From CAZKFN01 sp964552035 (lineage in GTDB: Bacteria; Bacteroidota; Bacteroidia; Flavobacteriales_E; Vicingaceae): a stretch of DNA of 33,852 nt. The stretch lies in the NCBI GenBank assembly GCA_964552035.1, contig CAZKFN010000016.1:1-33852 (forward strand), given 5' to 3'. This document shows positions 23,912 through 32,025 of the stretch, one piece after another; the first letter of the stretch is position 1, and every line of letters begins with the position of its first letter. The notes beneath the pieces were generated by a model. That model did no database searches. It saw only the letters and a program-made list of their open reading frames with translations, and had not been told where the DNA came from. Made by a program: the position numbers and the translations under genes.

Positions 23912-26749
23912 ATGTCTGAAAATATTTTGGATGAATCGCTCGAAGTGATTGGAGCAAGGGTTCATAATTTGAAAAATATATCAATTAATATTCCTAGAGA
24001 TAAGTTTGTGGTTATCACTGGGCTGAGTGGTAGTGGGAAATCTTCTTTAGCTTTTGACACCATCTACGCAGAAGGCCAAAGAAGATATATTGAGAGTTTT
24101 GCAGCTTATGCAAGGCAATTTTTAGGAGTAATCGAACGCCCAGATGTAGATAAAATAAATGGATTAAGTCCTGTAATTGCCATTGAGCAAAAGACCGTAA
24201 GTAAAAACCCTAGATCAACTGTTGGTACCATAACCGAAATATATGACTTTCTACGTTTATTATATGCCAAGATAGCTGATGCATACTCTTATGTGTCGGG
24301 TGAAAAAATGATAAAGTATTCTGATAAAGAAATTCTAAACCTAATTATTTCATCCTATGAAGGAAAGGCAATAAACATCCTAGCTCCTATTGTAAGAGGC
24401 AGGAAAGGTCACTATAGAGAATTATTTAAAGATACGGCTAAAAAAGGATTCTTAAAAGTAAGAGTAAATGGGGAAATAATGGATATCGTTCCAAACTTAC
24501 AATTAGATCGATATAAAACTCATGATATAGAAATTGTAATTGATCGATTGGTGGTGAACAAAAATGAAAGGCAAAGAATTTTGGATGCCCTAGAAATAGC
24601 TATGAAACATGGAAAAGGGGTAACTATGATTCTTGAAAAGGGAGAAAAGGAAAAACCACGATTCTTCAGCAGAAATTTAATGTGTCCTACTTCAGGAATT
24701 TCGTACGATACTCCATCGCCCAATAGCTTTTCTTTTAATTCGCCTTATGGAGCTTGTCCAAATTGCAATGGGCTGGGTGAAGTAGCTAAAGTTAGTCGAA
24801 AAAAAATTATTCCCGATGACAGTTTGTCTATTGCTCAGGGCGGTATAGCGCCTTTAGGAAAATATAGTAGGAATTGGATTTTCAAGCAAATGGAAATTAT
24901 TTTAAGTTATTTCAACTATAATTTAAAAACCCCTATAAAAGAATTAGAAGAGGAGGTTTTAAGTGTAATCTTATATGGAACATCTTCTCCTATTTATATA
25001 GAAGAAAAACAAACTAAATCTATTAGTCGTTATGCCTTCGAATTTGAAGGTATTACTAGTTTTATCAGTAGACAACATGAAGAAAGTAAATCCAAGAAAA
25101 TAAACAGGTGGGCCGCGAGTTTTATGAATAAAGTAAGTTGCGAAGTCTGCGAAGGGAGTAGAATAAAAAAAGAGTCTAGATATTTTAAAATAGGGGATAA
25201 AAATATTTCTGATTTAGCAGAAATGGACATCCAAAACTTTGCAAAATGGTTTGATAAAGTAGAAAAATTACTTAATGCAAGACAAAAGCGTTTAGGGATT
25301 GAAATTATCAAAGAAATAAGAGATAGAACTAACTTTTTATTAGATGTTGGATTAACGTATTTGTCTTTAAACCGAAGTTCTGGAACTCTTTCTGGCGGTG
25401 AAGCACAAAGAATTCGTTTGGCCACTCAAATAGGATCGCAATTAGTAGGGGTTTTATATATTTTAGATGAGCCTAGCATTGGGCTGCATCAAAGAGATAA
25501 CCATAGACTAATAGAAGCCCTTAAAGAATTAAGAGACCTAGGAAATTCTATTATAGTTGTGGAGCATGACAAGGATATTATGCTCGCATCTGACTATTTA
25601 ATAGATATTGGACCTAATGCAGGATTACAAGGAGGAAAAGTTGTTGCAGAAGGTACCGTTGCGGAAGTACTAAAAAGTGATACTTTAACAGCTAAATACC
25701 TTAATGGAAACCTAAAAATAGAGGTGCCTAAAAAGAGAAGAAAAGGTAGTGGGAAAGAAATTATACTAAAGGGAGCTAAGGGTAATAACTTAAAGAATAT
25801 AGATGTGAAGTTTCCATTAGGGAAAATGATTTGTATTACTGGTGTTTCGGGTAGTGGAAAATCAACATTAATAGCAGACACTTTATATCCCATACTAAAT
25901 CAGGAGTTATATAGAGGTGTTAAAGCCCCAATGCCTTATCAATCTATTCAGGGAATTGAAGCTATAGATAAGGTGATTGAAATTAATCAATCTCCCATAG
26001 GTAGGACGCCACGTTCTAATCCTGCGACTTATACTGGCGTATTTACAGATATTAGAATGCTATATAGCCAGCTTCCTGAAGCAAAAATTAGGGGATATAA
26101 GATTGGTCGATTTTCTTTTAATGTAAAAGGAGGCAGATGTGAGCATTGTAAAGGAGCAGGCGTGATGACAATAGAAATGAATTTTCTTCCTGATGTTTAT
26201 GTTGAATGTCCAGAATGTCATGGGAAAAGATATAATCGAGAAACTTTAGAAATACGATATAAAAGTAAATCCATATCAGATGTATTAAATTTGACGGTTA
26301 ATCAGGCTGTTGACTTTTTTGTGCATATGCCTAAAATATTGAGGAAAGTAAAAAGTTTACAAGCAGTAGGAATGGGATATGTGCGATTAGGGCAGGCATC
26401 AACAACCTTATCTGGGGGTGAAGCACAAAGGGTGAAACTTTCTTCGGAACTATCCAAAAGGAGCACAGGAAATACCCTATATATTTTGGATGAGCCCACA
26501 ACAGGATTGCACTTTGAGGATATAAGGATTCTTTTAAAAGTTCTAAATAGATTAGTAGATTTAGGAAATACGGTTTTAATTATTGAGCATAATTTAGATA
26601 TTATTAAAGTGTCAGATTATATTATTGATATTGGTCCTGAAGGTGGTGAACGTGGGGGCGAGGTTGTGGCTTATGGAACACCTGAGGAGATAGTTAAAAT
26701 TAAAGAAAGCTATACTGCAAAGTACTTAAAAGATGAATTAAAGCGATAG
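23912..26749 (+). CDS. uvrA: Excinuclease ABC subunit A
   Basis: UvrA (945 residues, usual length) finds bulky DNA lesions with UvrB in nucleotide excision repair. Two ABC cassettes are complete: Walker A GLSGSGKSS (37-45) and GVSGSGKST (about 644-652), two LSGGEAQR signatures and two ILDEPS/T Walker B motifs. The C-terminal zinc finger is normal (CEHCKGAG with CPECHG). The insertion-domain finger is not: the first knuckle reads CPTSG, with one cysteine only, while the second is ACPNCNG. I have seen this in other Bacteroidota, so it may be a lineage trait. The gene follows the transglycosylase after 43 bases and may share its transcript. Confidence 0.97.
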   Translation: MSENILDESLEVIGARVHNLKNISINIPRDKFVVITGLSGSGKSSLAFDTIYAEGQRRYIESFAAYARQFLGVIERPDVDKINGLSPVIAIEQKTVSKNPRSTVGTITEIYDFLRLLYAKIADAYSYVSGEKMIKYSDKEILNLIISSYEGKAINILAPIVRGRKGHYRELFKDTAKKGFLKVRVNGEIMDIVPNLQLDRYKTHDIEIVIDRLVVNKNERQRILDALEIAMKHGKGVTMILEKGEKEKPRFFSRNLMCPTSGISYDTPSPNSFSFNSPYGACPNCNGLGEVAKVSRKKIIPDDSLSIAQGGIAPLGKYSRNWIFKQMEIILSYFNYNLKTPIKELEEEVLSVILYGTSSPIYIEEKQTKSISRYAFEFEGITSFISRQHEESKSKKINRWAASFMNKVSCEVCEGSRIKKESRYFKIGDKNISDLAEMDIQNFAKWFDKVEKLLNARQKRLGIEIIKEIRDRTNFLLDVGLTYLSLNRSSGTLSGGEAQRIRLATQIGSQLVGVLYILDEPSIGLHQRDNHRLIEALKELRDLGNSIIVVEHDKDIMLASDYLIDIGPNAGLQGGKVVAEGTVAEVLKSDTLTAKYLNGNLKIEVPKKRRKGSGKEIILKGAKGNNLKNIDVKFPLGKMICITGVSGSGKSTLIADTLYPILNQELYRGVKAPMPYQSIQGIEAIDKVIEINQSPIGRTPRSNPATYTGVFTDIRMLYSQLPEAKIRGYKIGRFSFNVKGGRCEHCKGAGVMTIEMNFLPDVYVECPECHGKRYNRETLEIRYKSKSISDVLNLTVNQAVDFFVHMPKILRKVKSLQAVGMGYVRLGQASTTLSGGEAQRVKLSSELSKRSTGNTLYILDEPTTGLHFEDIRILLKVLNRLVDLGNTVLIIEHNLDIIKVSDYIIDIGPEGGERGGEVVAYGTPEEIVKIKESYTAKYLKDELKR

Positions 26750-26753
26750 AGAA

Positions 26754-27458
26754 ATGAGTGATGATAAAATAAAAAAAAGATTTAGAAAAAAAGAATGGAA
26801 CGAAATAAAGAGTAATGATTCTTGGGCAGTATTTAAATTTATGTCTGAGTTTGTCCATGGTTTTGAAACACTATCTAAAATAGGACCTTGTGTCTCAATT
26901 TTTGGTTCAGCTAGAACATCGCCTAACAATAAGTATTACCAATTAGCTAATAATATAGCATATAAACTGGCCATTAGAGGTTATGGGATTATAACTGGTG
27001 GAGGTTTAGGAATTATGGAAGCTGGTAATAAGGGAGCTCATCGAGCTGCTGGGAGTTCAGTGGGACTAAATATTGCCCTACCTTTCGAGCAAAATAACAA
27101 TAAATATATCGATAAAGACAAATCCTTACAATTTGATTACTTTTTTGTTAGGAAGCTAATGTTTATGAAATATGCTCAGGGGTTTGTAGTCTTACCTGGT
27201 GGTTATGGAACTTTAGATGAACTTTTTGAAGCCTTAACTTTAATTCAAACCCATAAAATTGGAAAATTCCCTATTGTTCTGGTAGGAAAATCTTTTTGGT
27301 CAGGTTTAATTGAATGGATGAAAGAACAGCTTTTAGAATTAAATCATAACATTAGCAAAGAGGATTTACATCTTTTCTTTCTAACAGACTCTATTGATGA
27401 GGCCGTCGATTATATAGATGATTTTTACAAGAAATACTTACTTAAGCCTAATTTTTAA
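26754..27458 (+). CDS. LOG-family protein (TIGR00730), cytokinin-riboside phosphoribohydrolase type
   Basis: The 234-residue Rossmann-like protein has the family motifs VSIFGSARTSPNN, ITGGGLGIMEAGNKGAH and PGGYGTLDELFEALTLIQ (about 148-165). LOG enzymes remove ribose 5-phosphate from nucleoside monophosphates; in bacteria they are often annotated as PpnN- or lysine-decarboxylase-like, and the natural substrate is commonly unknown. The N-terminal 40 residues are a longer lead-in than in plant LOG proteins. It begins four bases after uvrA and its 3' end overlaps the convergent cinA gene by 21 bases. Confidence 0.87.
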   Translation: MSDDKIKKRFRKKEWNEIKSNDSWAVFKFMSEFVHGFETLSKIGPCVSIFGSARTSPNNKYYQLANNIAYKLAIRGYGIITGGGLGIMEAGNKGAHRAAGSSVGLNIALPFEQNNNKYIDKDKSLQFDYFFVRKLMFMKYAQGFVVLPGGYGTLDELFEALTLIQTHKIGKFPIVLVGKSFWSGLIEWMKEQLLELNHNISKEDLHLFFLTDSIDEAVDYIDDFYKKYLLKPNF

Positions 27459-28706
27459 TTGACCATTTAAATGTTGTCTTAGCAAACTTATAGCGGCATA
27501 AGAAGAGTGTTTAATGTTTCGTTTACGATTCTCTCCAAATTGGAAGTTTTTAGAATATACACCCTCTTTGCTAGCTAAAGCAATCCAAACAGTACCTACA
27601 GGTTTATTTCTACTTCCACCTAAAGGCCCTGCTATTCCAGTAGTAGCTATACCAAAATCAGTATTTAATTTTTCGCGAATATTTTTTGCCATTTGCTGTA
27701 CAACTACTTTACTTACAGCTCCGTACTTTTTAATGTCACTTTCTGAAACATCAAGCTGCTTGATTTTTACAGCATTAGAATAGGCAATAATACTACCTAC
27801 AAAGTAAGTTGAACTCCCAGGTGTAGAAGTTAAAAGGTGTGCCAAATAACCAGCAGTACAACTTTCTGCTGTAGCAACAGTTAGTTTCTTGTAAATTAGC
27901 AAGTTGGCAATGTTTTCTTCTGGGCTGATATTGTCTTCTCCAAAGATATGATGAGGAATAATTTGATAAAGTTCGTTTACTTTTCTTTGAATTTTTCTAT
28001 CTAATTCCTTTTTGTTACTCATACTACCATTGGCAGACAAATGAATCTTAACGGTTGCCATTTTAGGTAAATAAGCAATTTGAATATTATCTTGACTTAA
28101 ACTTTTTTCCCATTTCTCAATTCGTTTTGCCAAAAATGATTCACCAATTCCCTCTGTCATTATCGTTTTATGAACAATGACAGGTAAATTGAAGTGCTTT
28201 GATAAACGCTCTATGACTTCGGATTCAACAATATGCACCATTTCATAAGGGACTCCAGGAAGGGAAATAAAAACTTTATCATTTTTTTCAAACCACATAC
28301 CACTTGCTGTACCTTCATCATTATTAAGAATGGTACAGTCTTTCGGTAAGTCGGCTTGTATTCTATTGCTTTCTAAAACTTCTCTACCATTAGAGATGAA
28401 AAAGTGCTCAATTTTTTTAAGAACTTTTTCATCTCTTACCAATTGGGTGTTAAAATATTTGCAAAGGCTTTGTTTTGTGATGTCATCAACAGTTGGTCCT
28501 AAACCACCTGTTAATATAATGAGTTGGGCACTGCTTTCAGATTCAGCTAATTGATGCAAAATATTCTTCTCGCTATCTTTTATTGAAATTATTTTCTTAA
28601 TGTTAATTCCTATAGCATCAAGTTTTTGAGCTAACCATGAGGAGTTGGTATCAATTGTTTGTCCAATTAAAATTTCATCTCCTATGGTTATTATTTCAGC
28701 GTCCAT
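27438..28706 (-). CDS. cinA: CinA family protein: MoCF-like domain plus nicotinamide-nucleotide amidase
   Basis: This two-domain CinA has an N-terminal MoCF-like (COG1058) domain (AEIITIGDEILIGQTIDTNS, LIILTGGLGPTVDDITKQ) and a C-terminal PncC-like amidase domain with the active-site serine in ATAESCTAGYLAH and GIAGPLGGS. The family degrades ADP-ribose or deamidates NMN to recycle pyridine nucleotides. I chose ATG at 28704-28706, giving 422 residues: the frame is open 27 codons further upstream, but those codons overlap the stress-protein gene and have no family match, while MDAEIITIGDE is the normal start. It lies seven bases after the stress-protein gene, so the two are co-transcribed. Confidence 0.93.
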   Translation of the reverse strand: MDAEIITIGDEILIGQTIDTNSSWLAQKLDAIGINIKKIISIKDSEKNILHQLAESESSAQLIILTGGLGPTVDDITKQSLCKYFNTQLVRDEKVLKKIEHFFISNGREVLESNRIQADLPKDCTILNNDEGTASGMWFEKNDKVFISLPGVPYEMVHIVESEVIERLSKHFNLPVIVHKTIMTEGIGESFLAKRIEKWEKSLSQDNIQIAYLPKMATVKIHLSANGSMSNKKELDRKIQRKVNELYQIIPHHIFGEDNISPEENIANLLIYKKLTVATAESCTAGYLAHLLTSTPGSSTYFVGSIIAYSNAVKIKQLDVSESDIKKYGAVSKVVVQQMAKNIREKLNTDFGIATTGIAGPLGGSRNKPVGTVWIALASKEGVYSKNFQFGENRKRNIKHSSYAAISLLRQHLNGQLKIRLK

Positions 28707-28713
28707 TTTGTAA

Positions 28714-29610
28714 CTAAAAACGGTAGTTCCCTCCCATATAAGTTTTTGTGAAAGAAGGTATGATTTCTCTAGGCGTAATACTAACAATAGGAATTTTGGA
28801 ATGATTTACCAATCGCTGTGCATAGGGTCCCATAAATAAGCCTGTAGAAACTTGTTGGCCGCTCATTATAAATATGAGATCTGCATTTATCTTCTGAGAT
28901 TGCTTAATTGTCATAGATGCCACATCATCTCCAGCAATTATTTCAGTTATGAATTTAATCCCTCTATTTTTAAAATATTCTTCTGCTTGCTTTAATTTAA
29001 TGTTAATTTGAGGAGTATAATCTTTCCCCTCATCACTTACTAGAGCAGTAAGATGAATTGTGGCTCCAAAGGCCTCAGCAAAATAGGCAGCATGAGCGAT
29101 TTTGCCAATAGAATGTACTGAGTGATCTAAAGGAAGGAAAATATGCTCATAAGCTGTCTTTTTTGCAGTTTGCTGTATAGTCAACGTTGGAATACTTGAT
29201 GCAGTTACAACTCTGTATGCATTACTACCCATAAAGAATTCTTCAAAACCACTAACCCCATGAGTACCCATAACAATCATATCCGCTTCTACTTCTTTTG
29301 CAGTGTTAACTATTGCATTTGAAGGACGACCATCCTTTATAATAACATCAACCTCTACATTAAACCTGCTCCTGAACTCTTCGCCGATATTGTTTAACTC
29401 TTCTATGGCTACCGCTCTAATTTCATCATATTTACTTTTCATATTTAAATTGGGGAACACTTCAAAGTTAGAGGTAGTAACTGCGTGCATAAGAAACATT
29501 TTGGAATTGAACTTCTCACTTAAGTTAGCTGCATGACTTAATGCTACCCTTGAAGTTTCAGAAAAGTCAATTGGAATTACAATTTTATTTACTTCAAAAT
29601 CTTTTTTCAT
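28714..29610 (-). CDS. Tandem universal stress protein (two Usp domains)
   Basis: The 298-residue protein is two UspA domains in a row (about 7-147 and 154-280). The first has the ATP-binding pattern G-x2-G-x9-G-S complete (G115, G118, G128, S129 in MGTHGVSGFEEFFMGSN). The second has a changed loop (MSGQQVSTGLFMGPY) without the G-x2-G spacing, so it probably binds nucleotide poorly. Such tandem proteins are common in Bacteroidota and are linked to survival under starvation or stress; the mechanism is not known. It leads a two-gene operon with cinA. The 190-base gap upstream holds only the candidate apt promoter. Confidence 0.9.
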   Translation of the reverse strand: MKKDFEVNKIVIPIDFSETSRVALSHAANLSEKFNSKMFLMHAVTTSNFEVFPNLNMKSKYDEIRAVAIEELNNIGEEFRSRFNVEVDVIIKDGRPSNAIVNTAKEVEADMIVMGTHGVSGFEEFFMGSNAYRVVTASSIPTLTIQQTAKKTAYEHIFLPLDHSVHSIGKIAHAAYFAEAFGATIHLTALVSDEGKDYTPQINIKLKQAEEYFKNRGIKFITEIIAGDDVASMTIKQSQKINADLIFIMSGQQVSTGLFMGPYAQRLVNHSKIPIVSITPREIIPSFTKTYMGGNYRF

Positions 29611-29761
29611 AATGGATTAATTTTAGATGAAATTATTAAAGTTAATTGACAAAGTAAAATGACAGGTTTAAATCATTTCCTTATATATTTTATTGCTTCA
29701 TAATGATAAAGTTAATAAATCTACGGGGATAAAGTTCCGTATATTTAATAGAAAGTAACCT

Positions 29762-29769
29762 TACTTTTG
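29762..29769 (+). promoter_or_regulatory. Candidate -7 promoter element for apt
   Basis: TACTTTTG matches TAnnTTTG and ends 31 bases before the TTG start of apt. No -33 TTTG is present at 19-21 bases. I see no matching element for the divergent stress-protein gene. Confidence 0.35.
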
Positions 29770-29800
29770 TCATGATTTTGAAAATTTAATAAAATAAAAG

Positions 29801-30331
29801 TTGGGAATTAAATCTAAAGTAAAAAAAACAATAAGAACCATTTATGACTTTCCTAAAGAAGGAATTATTTTTAGAGATATTATGCCTTTGCTAGGAGACC
29901 CTGTTTTAACCGATGAAATTACAACAGCTTTATATGAGTCTGTAAGATCATTGGAAATTGATGCAGTAATGGGAATAGAAAGTAGAGGCTTCTTTTGGGG
30001 AATATTGTTGGCGCAAAAACTCCAAGTTCCTTTTATTCCAGTTAGAAAAAAAGGCAAGCTACCCTATAAAACCCTATCACACCAATATGAGCTAGAATAT
30101 GGTATAGCTGAAATTGAAGTTCACGATGATATGTTGAAATCTGGAAGCAAAGTCCTGATTCATGATGATTTACTTGCTACAGGAGGAACCGCATCAGCTG
30201 CTGCACAAATTGCACAAAAGAAAGATGTAGAAATAATAGGCTTTTCTTTTTTAGTAACATTGGAGTTTTTAAAAGGGAAAGAAAAGTTAAATCAATACTC
30301 CGATAATATTTTTGAGATAATTAAGTATTAA
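29801..30331 (+). CDS. apt: Adenine phosphoribosyltransferase
   Basis: Apt (176 residues, usual length) makes AMP from adenine and PRPP in purine salvage. The family N-terminus IRTIYDFPKEGIIFRDIMPLL is clear, followed by MGIESRGFFWG (57-67), RKKGKLPYKT and the PRPP loop VLIHDDLLATGGTA (118-131). The start must be TTG at 29801: an in-frame TAA lies three bases upstream and no in-frame ATG occurs before the conserved region. It appears to be a single-gene unit with its own weak terminator. Confidence 0.95.
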   Translation: MGIKSKVKKTIRTIYDFPKEGIIFRDIMPLLGDPVLTDEITTALYESVRSLEIDAVMGIESRGFFWGILLAQKLQVPFIPVRKKGKLPYKTLSHQYELEYGIAEIEVHDDMLKSGSKVLIHDDLLATGGTASAAAQIAQKKDVEIIGFSFLVTLEFLKGKEKLNQYSDNIFEIIKY

Positions 30332-30352
30332 TATTGCAGAAATAAATAGATG

Positions 30353-30372
30353 GGTTTTTTATAAACCTTTTT
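30353..30372 (+). terminator. Weak terminator after apt
   Basis: A five-base stem (GGTTT 30353-30357, AAACC 30363-30367) with a five-base loop is followed by TTTTT. The stem is short, so read-through into the acyl-CoA dehydrogenase gene is possible. Confidence 0.5.
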
Positions 30373-30437
30373 GAATAATAATTGTATTAATATCTACTCC
30401 TAAAGTTATATTTTAAATAAGCTTTAAAAAATTAAAT

Positions 30438-31577
30438 ATGGATTTTAATTATACAGAAAACCAGCAGATGATTGCAGGTATGGTTAAAGACTTTGCTGAA
30501 AAGAAAATTCGTCCCAATATGATGAAGTGGGACGAATCCCAAGAGTTCCCTGTTGCATTGTTTAAAGAATTAGGAGAGTTGGGCTTAATGGGTGTTTTGG
30601 TTCCAGAAAAATATAAAGGCTCAGGTTTTGGATATCATGAATACATTACAGTAGTATCTGGGATTGCTGAAGTTTGTGGTTCTATTGGATTATCTGTAGC
30701 GGCTCATAATTCATTATGTACTGGACATATTTTGCAGTTTGGTAATGAAGCTCAAAAAATGAAGTATTTACCCAAATTAGCAACGGGAGAATATATTGGA
30801 GCCTGGGGGTTAACCGAGCATAATACCGGTTCTGATGCTGGTGGTATGAGCACTACTGCTGTAAAAGACGGAGATTACTATGTGCTGAATGGAGCGAAAA
30901 ATTTTATTACCCATGCTATTTCTGGAGATGTAGCTGTTGTAATTGTGCGCACAGGCGAAAAGGGCGATTCAAGAGGAATGACTGCTTTTATTGTTGAGAA
31001 AGGCACCCCCGGCTTTAGCTCGGGCAAGAAAGAAGATAAATTAGGAATGAGAGCTTCTGAAACAGCTGAACTTGTTTTCCAAGACTGTAGAATACCAAAA
31101 GAAAATGTTTTAGGTAAAGTTGGAGAAGGTTTTGTCCAAGCTATGAAGGTGTTAGATGGAGGTAGAATATCTATTGCTGCTTTATCGTTGGGAATAGCAA
31201 AAGGAGCTTTAGCAGCATCTTTAAAATACGCCAAAGAAAGGGAACAGTTTGGACAACCTATTGCTAATTTTCAAGCGATTGCTTTTAAATTAGCAGATAT
31301 GGCTACAGAAATAGAAGCTGCTGAATTGTTAACTCATCAAGCAGCAGATATGAAAAATAAAGGTAGAAAAATGACCAAAGAATCTGCATTTGCTAAACTT
31401 TATGCCTCTGAAGTAAGTGTGAAAGTAGCCAACGAAGCTGTACAAATTTTTGGAGGTTATGGTTATACCAAAGAGTTCCCTGTAGAAAAATATTATAGAG
31501 ATGCAAAATTATGTACAATTGGAGAGGGAACCTCTGAAATTCAGCGATTAGTCATCTCAAGAGAAATTATTAAATAA
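30438..31577 (+). CDS. Acyl-CoA dehydrogenase
   Basis: The 379-residue flavoprotein has the complete acyl-CoA dehydrogenase layout: N-terminal helices, the FAD/substrate strand region GAWGLTEHNTGSDAGG (about 128-143), KNFITHAISGD, GGRISIAALSLGIAKGAL, the FGGYGYTKEFPVEKYYRDA helix and the catalytic glutamate E363 in IGEGTSEIQ. It oxidises short- or medium-chain acyl-CoA to enoyl-CoA and passes electrons to ETF. The glutamate in this position is the one used by butyryl- and medium-chain enzymes, not isovaleryl-CoA dehydrogenase. Substrate length is not readable. The 106-base gap upstream holds only a near-match TATATTTT at 30407. Confidence 0.95.
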   Translation: MDFNYTENQQMIAGMVKDFAEKKIRPNMMKWDESQEFPVALFKELGELGLMGVLVPEKYKGSGFGYHEYITVVSGIAEVCGSIGLSVAAHNSLCTGHILQFGNEAQKMKYLPKLATGEYIGAWGLTEHNTGSDAGGMSTTAVKDGDYYVLNGAKNFITHAISGDVAVVIVRTGEKGDSRGMTAFIVEKGTPGFSSGKKEDKLGMRASETAELVFQDCRIPKENVLGKVGEGFVQAMKVLDGGRISIAALSLGIAKGALAASLKYAKEREQFGQPIANFQAIAFKLADMATEIEAAELLTHQAADMKNKGRKMTKESAFAKLYASEVSVKVANEAVQIFGGYGYTKEFPVEKYYRDAKLCTIGEGTSEIQRLVISREIIK

Positions 31578-31580
31578 TAT

Positions 31581-31612
31581 TTTGGGGGATTAAACAAATA
31601 TTTGTATTTTTG
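31581..31612 (+). promoter_or_regulatory. Bacteroidota-type promoter of rpsU
   Basis: TTTG (31581-31584), a 20-base spacer and TATTTTTG (31605-31612) match the -33 TTTG / -7 TAnnTTTG consensus exactly, 24 bases before the rpsU ATG. Two symmetries sit on it: a 12-bp palindrome ACAAATATTTGT (31594-31605) in the spacer, and a 7-bp inverted pair TTTGGGG (31581-31587) / CCCCAAA (31615-31621). This is the best promoter in the window. Confidence 0.8.
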
Positions 31613-31636
31613 CACCCCAAATAAAAAAGAAAGTAT

Positions 31637-31831
31637 ATGTTAATTGTACCAGTAAAAGAAGGTGAAAATATTGAAAGGGCGCTTAAAAGATTTAAAAAGA
31701 AATTCGAGCGTACAGGAGTAATTAGAGAATTGCGTGAAAGACAGCATTTTACCAAGCCTTCCGTTTCTAATAGAGAGCAACTTAAAAGAGCGATCTATAG
31801 AGAAAAGATGCAAAGAGAAGCCAACGCTTAA
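31637..31831 (+). CDS. rpsU: 30S ribosomal protein S21
   Basis: The 64-residue basic protein is S21: MLIVPVKEGENIERALKRF, then KKKFERTGVIRELRERQHF and a basic tail. It joins the small subunit near the 3' end of 16S rRNA. Work on Flavobacterium johnsoniae ribosomes showed that S21, with S6 and S18, hides the anti-Shine-Dalgarno sequence in this phylum. The rpsU leader here (AAATAAAAAAGAAAGTAT) has no real Shine-Dalgarno sequence. It is a single-gene unit, with a perfect-consensus promoter and its own terminator. Confidence 0.97.
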   Translation: MLIVPVKEGENIERALKRFKKKFERTGVIRELRERQHFTKPSVSNREQLKRAIYREKMQREANA

Positions 31832-31861
31832 GATTTAATTCATCAAGGGAGTTACGAAAAC

Positions 31862-31891
31862 AAGCCATTCCAAATATTGGGATGGCTTTTT
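31862..31891 (+). terminator. Rho-independent terminator after rpsU
   Basis: A ten-base-pair stem (31862-31871 AAGCCATTCC with 31879-31888 GGGATGGCTT, one G-T pair) with loop AAATATT runs into TTTTT (31887-31891). The rest of the 194-base gap up to the recombinase shows no clear promoter. Confidence 0.85.
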
Positions 31892-32025
31892 GTGTTCTAG
31901 CTAAAAGAAAAAGGGCTTCTTATAATGCAATAGCTTACTCGATCTCAAAAGCTAAATATTTTGTTTTTTTAATCTTAAACTTCTTTTATTTATGTTGCAC
32001 TATGCTTAACTTTCCCTAGAATTAA

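Noticed and set aside
25030..25425. Open frame of 131 codons on the minus strand inside uvrA
   Set aside because: It lies wholly within the conserved uvrA coding sequence, has no recognisable motif and reads as the reverse of the UvrA protein codons.
28707..28787. Upstream extension of cinA by 27 codons
   Set aside because: The extra residues overlap the stress-protein gene and have no family match, while the ATG at 28704-28706 gives the normal CinA N-terminus.
30878..31234. Open frame of 118 codons on the minus strand inside the acyl-CoA dehydrogenase gene
   Set aside because: It is opposite a fully conserved catalytic protein and shows no family features or start signals.
31931..31954. 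Inverted repeat TAGCTT/AAGCTA upstream of the recombinase as a second terminator
   Set aside because: The stem is only six A/T-rich pairs with a 12-base loop and lies well after a clear terminator, so chance is the better explanation.
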